Assembly (NCBI GenBank): GCA_028678445.1
Contig: JAJRDJ010000274.1
Location: forward strand, 1 to 11,511
Direction: 5' to 3'
Origin: Methylococcaceae bacterium
GTDB taxonomy: Bacteria > Pseudomonadota > Gammaproteobacteria > Methylococcales > Methylococcaceae
DNA: 11,511 bases
Each line of letters starts with the position of its first letter. Positions within the stretch are counted from its first letter, which is position 1. Positions 6,884 through 11,511 of the stretch are shown here, in pieces. A program made the translations under genes and the position numbers. Under the pieces are notes generated by a model that was not told where the DNA came from, ran no database searches, and saw only the letters and a program-made list of their open reading frames with translations.

Positions 6884-8197
6884 ATGTCACCGTCATTCGC
6901 GTATCTCCGGCTAGCGTTCCCCCGCCTCGAGCGGGCATCCGGCACAGTCAGGATTTGGGTGGAAGCACTCTATCGCAGCATTCGCGCGGAGGGCCTCGAC
7001 TATCGCGCAACGAGTCTCGCGTATACGACCCTGCTAACCATTGTGCCGGGTCTGGCGTTTTGTTTCTCTCTGCTGAAAACCTTTGGCGTCAACAAGCACC
7101 TCGAACCTTTTCTGTTGCAGTTGCTGGCGCCATTGGGCGACAAGGCGCCGGTCCTGACCGAGAACATTCTGGATTTTGTCACGCGGGTGAATGTAGGCGT
7201 TCTGGGTTTCATGGGACTTCTGGTGTTGATTCATGTTTCGGTATCGATGCTGAGCAAAATCGAAATTGCCTTCAACCATATATGGCGGGTCTCCGAGCCG
7301 CGCAGCCTGGCGCGGCGGGCGGGGGATTACCTCAATGTCATTTTGCTGGGTCCGGTGCTGATGTTTTCCGCTATCGGTCTGACCGCCTCGATGCCAGGCG
7401 CCACGGCGGTGCGCCGGCTGGTGGCTTATGAACCTTTCGGAACCCTGTTCTTTCTGGCAGGCAAGTTGCTCTCGTTGCTGCTGATCATTGCCGCCTTTAC
7501 GTTCGTCTACCTCTATATCCCGAACACGCGGGTGCCCTGGCGGGCCGCTCTCCTGGGCGGAACCGTGGGTGGTTTGGCCTGGAAACTGGCGGGGTTCCTG
7601 TTCGCGCATTTTGTGACGACTTCCGGAAGCTACCATGCCATTTATTCCAGTCTGGTGATCGTGATTCTGTTCATGATCTGGCTGGATTTGTCCTGGCTGA
7701 TCCTGCTCCTGGGCGGGCAGGCCGCGATGTATTTTCAGCATCCTTATTACCTGCGCGGTTTTGAGCGCTTTCAGGAGCTGGGCAGCCGTATCCGCGAAGG
7801 CTTGGGCTTGTCTCTGATGACGTTGATTGCCCAGCGATTTGTTCGTAACCAGCCGCCCTGGTCCATCGATGCGCTCGCCGAGCACTTGTCCTTGCCCTGG
7901 GTGACGGTCAAAGAGGCGCTCGTATTGTTACAGCAGGGGGGCTTGCTCGAGGCAACCGGTCGTGCCGATGAAAGTTATGTGCCGGCGCACGATATCGCAG
8001 GCATTTCCGTCAAGGACATCATCACTGTCATGCGCACAGGTCAGGATGACGTAGCCTTGGCCAAAACAGGACCGACCCACATTCTGCCCGAGATTGAACG
8101 GATCGTGGCCGACCTGGAGCGACAGGCAATGGAGTGCAGGGAGGCCACCCTATCGCTCCGGGAGTTGGCTTTGGTGGGCGAGGCAGCGCCCCAATAG
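6884..8197 (+). CDS. yihY: YihY/UPF0761 family inner-membrane protein
   Basis: This 437-residue membrane protein has about six helices (roughly residues 41-66, 103-124, 151-170, 183-212, 222-245, 252-282) and a cytoplasmic C-terminal part. Family marks are visible: YRATSLAYTTLLTIVPGLA (40-58), the IEIAFNHIWRV segment (126-136), YIPNTRVPWRAALLGG (211-226) and the final helix WLDLSWLILLLGGQAAMYFQ (266-285). The segment 305-437 resembles a winged helix followed by a charged helix, as in the longer UPF0761 members. The family has often been mislabelled ribonuclease BN; its true role is unproved, with transport or envelope functions suggested. The ATG at 6884 is chosen because the preceding in-frame TTG at 6827 adds 19 unfamiliar residues. 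Neither has a strong ribosome site. A terminator occurs 193 bases after the stop. Confidence 0.9.
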   Translation: MSPSFAYLRLAFPRLERASGTVRIWVEALYRSIRAEGLDYRATSLAYTTLLTIVPGLAFCFSLLKTFGVNKHLEPFLLQLLAPLGDKAPVLTENILDFVTRVNVGVLGFMGLLVLIHVSVSMLSKIEIAFNHIWRVSEPRSLARRAGDYLNVILLGPVLMFSAIGLTASMPGATAVRRLVAYEPFGTLFFLAGKLLSLLLIIAAFTFVYLYIPNTRVPWRAALLGGTVGGLAWKLAGFLFAHFVTTSGSYHAIYSSLVIVILFMIWLDLSWLILLLGGQAAMYFQHPYYLRGFERFQELGSRIREGLGLSLMTLIAQRFVRNQPPWSIDALAEHLSLPWVTVKEALVLLQQGGLLEATGRADESYVPAHDIAGISVKDIITVMRTGQDDVALAKTGPTHILPEIERIVADLERQAMECREATLSLRELALVGEAAPQ

Positions 8198-8389
8198 AAT
8201 GAAAAGTCCATCCCGAGCGGGTAAATCCTGTGCCCGGTTGATAGCCAACCTAGAATGCTACTGCTGACCGCTCAGCTCGGCTGGAATGACCGGCGTGTTG
8301 ATTTCAAGAAATTGAGTGTTGAGAACCGCGTACGTGAACTACAGCACTAGATCACTGTCAGAATTGGCGGTTCTTCCTCTCCTTTTTGA

Positions 8390-8413
8390 CCCGCCACGTG
8401 GCGGGTTTTTTTT
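8390..8413 (+). terminator. Intrinsic terminator
   Basis: The 16-base perfect palindrome CCCGCCACGTGGCGGG (8390-8405) folds as a 6-bp G+C stem with an ACGT loop and is followed directly by eight T residues. There is no T run on the opposite strand, so it acts on plus-strand transcripts. It separates yihY transcription from the peroxidase gene. Confidence 0.88.
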
Positions 8414-8462
8414 GTGGCATGCAAGCCAAGAGAATAAACGCAGCGGTCTGTATCCCAGCCGG

Positions 8463-8491
8463 TTGCAAATGGCCGGCTATTTCTCTATAAG
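8463..8491 (+). promoter_or_regulatory. Likely sigma-70-type promoter of the cytochrome c peroxidase gene
   Basis: TTGCAA (8463-8468, 4 of 6) and TATAAG (8486-8491, 5 of 6) are separated by exactly 17 bases, with a start expected near 8498. It sits downstream of the intrinsic terminator and about 60 bases before the start codon. I see no clear FNR- or OxyR-type operator around it. Confidence 0.5.
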
Positions 8492-8547
8492 GGCATGCCG
8501 ATTGCGTTTGGAACGGCCATCAAGATTTCAAAAAAAGCGTTATCAAC

Positions 8548-8555
8548 TAAGGAGG
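8548..8555 (+). promoter_or_regulatory. Ribosome binding site that fixes the peroxidase start
   Basis: TAAGGAGG is close to the full anti-16S match. Two in-frame ATGs follow at 8556 and 8562. The first touches the site, while the second has 6 bases of spacing, so 8562 is the start. Confidence 0.8.
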
Positions 8556-8561
8556 ATGTTT

Positions 8562-9599
8562 ATGTTCAAAATCAATCGTCTGCTGGGGGCTGTGACCCTT
8601 GCCGCTATTTCCCTTTCCGCTTCGGCCATTGAATGGCAGGCCTTGCCCGCCAAGGCACCGGAACCCGCCAACAACCCGAGCACACCCGCCAAGGTGGAAC
8701 TGGGCAAGATGCTCTACCATGATGTCCGGCTCTCATCCAATGGCGTGCTGTCGTGCAATTCCTGCCACAACGTCATGTCCGGGGGTGAGGACAATCGGAG
8801 CGGGTCCATCGGTGTCCGCAATCAGGTCGGCGGCCGGAGTGCCCCGACGGTCTGGAATTCCGCGTTCAGCTCGGTGCAGTTCTGGGATGGCCGTGCGCCC
8901 AGCCTGGAAGAACAGGCCAGGGGTCCAGTGACCAATCCGGTCGAGATGGGCATGAAGAGCTGGGATGACGTCGTTGCCCGCCTCAAGGCGATGCCGGAAT
9001 ACAAAAAAGCCTTCGCGGCCGCTTTTGGCAGCGAGGACAGTGTGTCGGCCGATAATGCAGTCAAGGCCATCGCGGCTTATGAACGCACCCTGATCACACC
9101 GAACAGCGCTTATGACAAATACGCCAAGGGCGACAAGACGGCGCTCAACGAACAGCAGATTCGCGGATTGAATACCTTTGCTGAAGTCGGTTGCGTGGGT
9201 TGCCATTCCGGCCCCGCCTTCAATGGCCCGCAACTGCCCGAGGGCACCGGGTTCTATCAGAAATTCCCCGGTCAGGACAACGGTGCACTGGAGGCCCAGT
9301 TTAATTTCTCCCAGGATCTGGGCCGGTTCGAGGCGACCAAGAACGAAACCGACAAGCACTTTTTCAAGGTTCCCACCTTGCGGAACATCGCTCTGACCGC
9401 GCCTTACTTCCATAACGGCAAGGTGCAGAATCTGGAAGATGCCGTCAGGATCATGGGCAAATTACAGTTGAACAAGGACCTGAGCAGTGAGCAAATTACT
9501 GACATCGTAGCCTTCCTGAATGGCTTGACCGGCGAATTCCCCAAGATCGAAATGCCGCGCCTGCCGGCCTATGCCAACAAGGCTTTCCCTACCGAATAG
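8562..9599 (+). CDS. ccpA: Periplasmic di-heme cytochrome c peroxidase
   Basis: This enzyme reduces hydrogen peroxide to water with electrons from small c-type cytochromes or cupredoxins. The 345-residue product has a signal peptide (1-22, ending SASA) and two c-heme sites: C65-N-S-C68-H69 and C211-V-G-C214-H215. Family segments include APTVWNSAF (94-102), QFWDGRAPSLEEQARGPV (106-123), FKVPTLRNIALTAPYFHNG (268-286) and AVRIMG (294-299). By analogy with Pseudomonas CcpA, M298 is the likely axial ligand of the electron-transfer heme. Unusually, the loop SIGVRNQVGG (82-91) has no histidine, whereas many relatives have one there (for example SIGHGW) as removable sixth ligand of the peroxidatic heme. 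Length is normal. It is flanked by terminators on both sides, has its own promoter, and so is probably expressed alone. The two heme sites make the family certain. Confidence 0.95.
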   Translation: MFKINRLLGAVTLAAISLSASAIEWQALPAKAPEPANNPSTPAKVELGKMLYHDVRLSSNGVLSCNSCHNVMSGGEDNRSGSIGVRNQVGGRSAPTVWNSAFSSVQFWDGRAPSLEEQARGPVTNPVEMGMKSWDDVVARLKAMPEYKKAFAAAFGSEDSVSADNAVKAIAAYERTLITPNSAYDKYAKGDKTALNEQQIRGLNTFAEVGCVGCHSGPAFNGPQLPEGTGFYQKFPGQDNGALEAQFNFSQDLGRFEATKNETDKHFFKVPTLRNIALTAPYFHNGKVQNLEDAVRIMGKLQLNKDLSSEQITDIVAFLNGLTGEFPKIEMPRLPAYANKAFPTE

Positions 9600-9613
9600 C
9601 CGAGCGCGTCAAG

Positions 9614-9644
9614 AAAAAAAGCCAGCCCAAGGGCTGGCTTTTTT
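9614..9644. terminator. Bidirectional intrinsic terminator between converging genes
   Basis: GCCAGCCC (9621-9628) pairs with GGGCTGGC (9631-9638) in an 8-bp perfect stem with a two-base AA gap, the top pairs probably opening to form the loop. Seven A residues precede it and six T residues follow, so it can stop plus-strand peroxidase transcripts and minus-strand transcripts of the converging MutS-like gene. Confidence 0.88.
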
Positions 9645-9694
9645 CCGTTTCCCGAATGGCACAGGATGAACGGGCGGAACTCGCCCGTCGAGCA

Positions 9695-11311
9695 TCAGTC
9701 TTTGATTTCGTCCGACAGGTACCGGGCTATATCTTCCCGGGAAAAACCAATTTTGCGTGCCACACGTTCGGCGTGGCTAACGCGGCTGATGCCTTCGATG
9801 ACCCGGTAAGTCGGTTGCTCGTCCTTGAATTCCACCTGCCTCGCCATGCCGATGCCCTTCTGCTGGTAGCGATCCACCAACTCGTGATTGTGCGTGATGA
9901 GCAGCGTGTTGTTGCCCTTCTGGTAGAAGCCGTCGAGAATGTTCATGGAAATCTCGATCTTTTCCTCGTGGGTCGTGCCCTCGGACAATTCGTCCATGAT
10001 CACCAGGCTGCGCGGGGTGGCCGCGAGGAAGATGGCCTTGGTGCGACGAAGTTCGGTACCGAAACGGCCTTCGCCGTCAGTCAGGTGGCTTATCTCTGGT
10101 GCCTGGTAGAAAATCCGATCGGCCACTGTCAGTTCCGCCTCTCTTGCGGGGACATAAGCGCCGATCTGAGCGAGTAGCTGGGTCTGGGCCAACGTTTTGC
10201 AGAAGGCTGTCTTGCCGCCGCTATTGGGGCCTGTGATGAGCGTCAGCCGGGCATCGCCGAGATCGATATCGTTGCCGACATAGGCCGGATTGTTACGTGC
10301 CAGGATGGGGTTGCGCACTGCTGTTACCCGCAGGCTGTGTCTTGGCGCATCAACCAGTGTCGGCAGGCATGCCGGATGACCGAAGATGTGCTTGAACCGG
10401 ATCAGCCCGAGCAGCTCGTCCAATTGCCCCAACGCATCCAGCGCCCGTGCCACTTCGGGCGATCCCTTGAAAATTTCTCGCAGGGGATAGATGCACCCAT
10501 CCCGGTCGAAATTGCCCACAATGGGGATGTACATCAGTGCCAGGGGCAACAGGAACAGCCAGAATGCCGAGGCGACGGAGGCCACCATATCCAGCAGCAG
10601 TGGCACGAATTCCACGACCAGGAACAGGATGATCACGAACAGCGTGAGTCCAAGCGGTTTGAAAAGGGCGGGGCGGAAGAGGATCGCGGGGGTGAACCAG
10701 CCTTTTTCCTCACGAGTGATCATGCCTTTTTCGGCGCGGTAAGCAGGGCCCTTGGCGAGGGCATAGGACCGCGACTTCGCGAGATCCCGGATGTTTTCCA
10801 GCACGGCGGTTAGATAGCCGCTGCTTGCCGCCGGCACCTGATTGACGCCTTCGACCAGTTCTAGCATGAAGCCCGTTCCATTGATGTAGGAGGTATAACC
10901 ATATCCCTCCAGTTCCAGCTCATGCGCCTTCGAACTGAACAGGCCCATGAAGGTGCCGAAGAGGAGTTCGAAGAAGTCCTTCTCCCGTTGTTTGGCCCGG
11001 CTGACTATCCCTTGAAGTTGCTGGTGTAGCGCCGGGTTTGCCTCGATCTCGCGAATCGCGTCCTGCTTGCTGTGCAGGACCGCGATATCCGTGAGCGGCT
11101 GCTGCAGGGAACGATAAAGGGTCGCCTGGCCGAGGTGAGTCTCCGCGCAGTTGACGCTATCGAATAGTTTGTCGACCTCGATCGACTGGAAGGTGCTGCC
11201 ATCGACCACGCCGATCGGTTCCTGGAGCCGTGTCTCATTCCGGATGACCGGTAGTGTTTTGGCATCCGGTTGCAACAGCGTGGCATACAGGGAATTCAGG
11301 GATTCCTTCAT
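9695..11311 (-). CDS. MutS-like ATPase with two membrane helices, lacking mismatch-recognition domain
   Basis: This 538-residue protein has a MutS-type ABC ATPase at its C-terminus: Walker A GPNSGGKT (361-368), the AEISH-like region (403-410), Walker B SLVIMDE (435-441) with SEGT, and the ITHNHEL switch (472-478). Residues 45-110 resemble the helical core/lever of MutS (DSVNCAETHLGQATLYRSL). Two strongly hydrophobic helices at about 220-239 and 243-266 sit between core and ATPase, where MutS has its clamp and lever. The N-terminal mismatch-binding domain with its Phe-x-Glu motif is absent; canonical MutS is around 850 residues. It is therefore not the mismatch repair sensor. Membrane-bound MutS-related proteins of unknown role are known in several phyla. 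No mutL is nearby. ATG 11311 has only a weak GAGCGGA-like site upstream. The gene stands alone and ends at a bidirectional terminator. Confidence 0.88.
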   Translation of the reverse strand: MKESLNSLYATLLQPDAKTLPVIRNETRLQEPIGVVDGSTFQSIEVDKLFDSVNCAETHLGQATLYRSLQQPLTDIAVLHSKQDAIREIEANPALHQQLQGIVSRAKQREKDFFELLFGTFMGLFSSKAHELELEGYGYTSYINGTGFMLELVEGVNQVPAASSGYLTAVLENIRDLAKSRSYALAKGPAYRAEKGMITREEKGWFTPAILFRPALFKPLGLTLFVIILFLVVEFVPLLLDMVASVASAFWLFLLPLALMYIPIVGNFDRDGCIYPLREIFKGSPEVARALDALGQLDELLGLIRFKHIFGHPACLPTLVDAPRHSLRVTAVRNPILARNNPAYVGNDIDLGDARLTLITGPNSGGKTAFCKTLAQTQLLAQIGAYVPAREAELTVADRIFYQAPEISHLTDGEGRFGTELRRTKAIFLAATPRSLVIMDELSEGTTHEEKIEISMNILDGFYQKGNNTLLITHNHELVDRYQQKGIGMARQVEFKDEQPTYRVIEGISRVSHAERVARKIGFSREDIARYLSDEIKD

Positions 11312-11511
11312 GGGGACGTCCGCTCGTCGGGATTATGAAGGGCAGTACCCTACACCCCGGCGGTGGCCTGTTCAACCGTTCAGTGCTGAAGGATTTACCC
11401 CCTTCATTTCTGAAGTACGGGTAGTAAAAAAACAGAACGCGTCTCATGGACCGAGACAGGAACACGAATCAAGAAGATCTTAAATAGGATTTGAGATAGC
11501 CGTAGCAAGGG
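11312..11511. other. Right-edge non-coding stretch upstream of the MutS-like gene
   Basis: There is no gene in these 200 bases. They should carry the minus-strand promoter of the MutS-like gene; the best pair I see is TTGAAC then, 17 bases later, TAGGGT, which is poor. Small inverted repeats occur: CTTCA-TTTC-TGAAG (11402-11415) and GTCTC-7-GAGAC (11441-11457). The last 50 bases are AT-richer than the rest. Confidence 0.35.

Larger units (their letters stand above)
8198..8561 (+). other. Non-coding stretch upstream of the peroxidase gene; possible small RNA
   Basis: These 364 bases hold no convincing gene. They contain a strong intrinsic terminator (8390-8413) far downstream of the yihY stop, and then the likely promoter and ribosome site of the peroxidase gene. 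The stretch 8200-8389 could be the yihY 3' untranslated region or a separate small RNA ending at the terminator. It contains minor inverted repeats such as CAGC-TCG-GCTG near 8272-8282. No clear promoter for an independent RNA was found. Confidence 0.35.

Noticed and set aside
7034..7885. 283-codon open frame on the minus strand
   Set aside because: It lies antisense to the YihY-type gene; the product is Gln/His/Arg-rich, as expected from the reverse of hydrophobic codons.
8298..8316. FNR-like half site (TTGAT...) upstream of the peroxidase
   Set aside because: The second half does not match ATCAA at the required spacing, and it lies upstream of the terminator, far from the likely promoter.
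8316..8561. 82-codon upstream extension of the peroxidase frame
   Set aside because: It would run through the intrinsic terminator and the promoter, and the signal peptide begins exactly after the strong ribosome site at 8548-8555.
8733..9413. 226-codon open frame on the minus strand
   Set aside because: It lies antisense to the cytochrome c peroxidase, whose two CxxCH sites settle the coding strand.
9656..10177. 173-codon open frame on the plus strand
   Set aside because: It lies antisense to the ATPase motifs of the MutS-like gene and has no supported domain.

Overview
The window reads as chromosomal DNA of a GC-rich Gram-negative bacterium, most likely a gammaproteobacterium. The grounds are Sec signal peptides, a lipobox lipoprotein, a periplasmic di-heme cytochrome c peroxidase, a YihY/UPF0761 membrane protein, a WbuC-type cupin and a DCC-family protein coupled to a photolyase. 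An affinity with methanotroph-like or purple sulphur lineages is a guess from gene content only. I see no IS element, CRISPR array, tRNA or rRNA.

Left part (1-2651, all on the minus strand): a secreted FG-GAP/VCBS-type repeat protein runs off the left edge. To its right is a gene-poor stretch holding one doubtful small membrane protein. Next comes a four-helix DUF4239-type membrane protein. Middle left (3000-4318, plus strand): a WbuC-like cupin metalloprotein, then a lipoprotein built from two copies of one beta-rich module, the latter preceded by a good sigma-70-type promoter.

Centre (4387-8197): a minus-strand two-gene operon in which a DCC/DUF393 thiol-oxidoreductase-like gene overlaps a class I CPD photolyase gene by 4 bases (ATGA). 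Divergent from it are a small secreted Tyr/Gly-rich repeat protein and then a YihY/UPF0761 family membrane protein. Right part (8198-11511): a non-coding stretch with a strong intrinsic terminator, then a well-equipped single-gene unit for a di-heme cytochrome c peroxidase. A bidirectional terminator separates this from a converging gene for a MutS-like ATPase that carries two membrane helices and lacks the mismatch-recognition domain.

The genes look like mostly separate housekeeping or stress functions (peroxide removal, light-driven DNA repair, envelope proteins) rather than one pathway. I found no convincing new multi-gene system. The most interesting items are the membrane-embedded MutS-like ATPase, the peroxidase that lacks the usual histidine in its activation loop, the repeat-built secreted proteins, and a possible small RNA ahead of the peroxidase gene.
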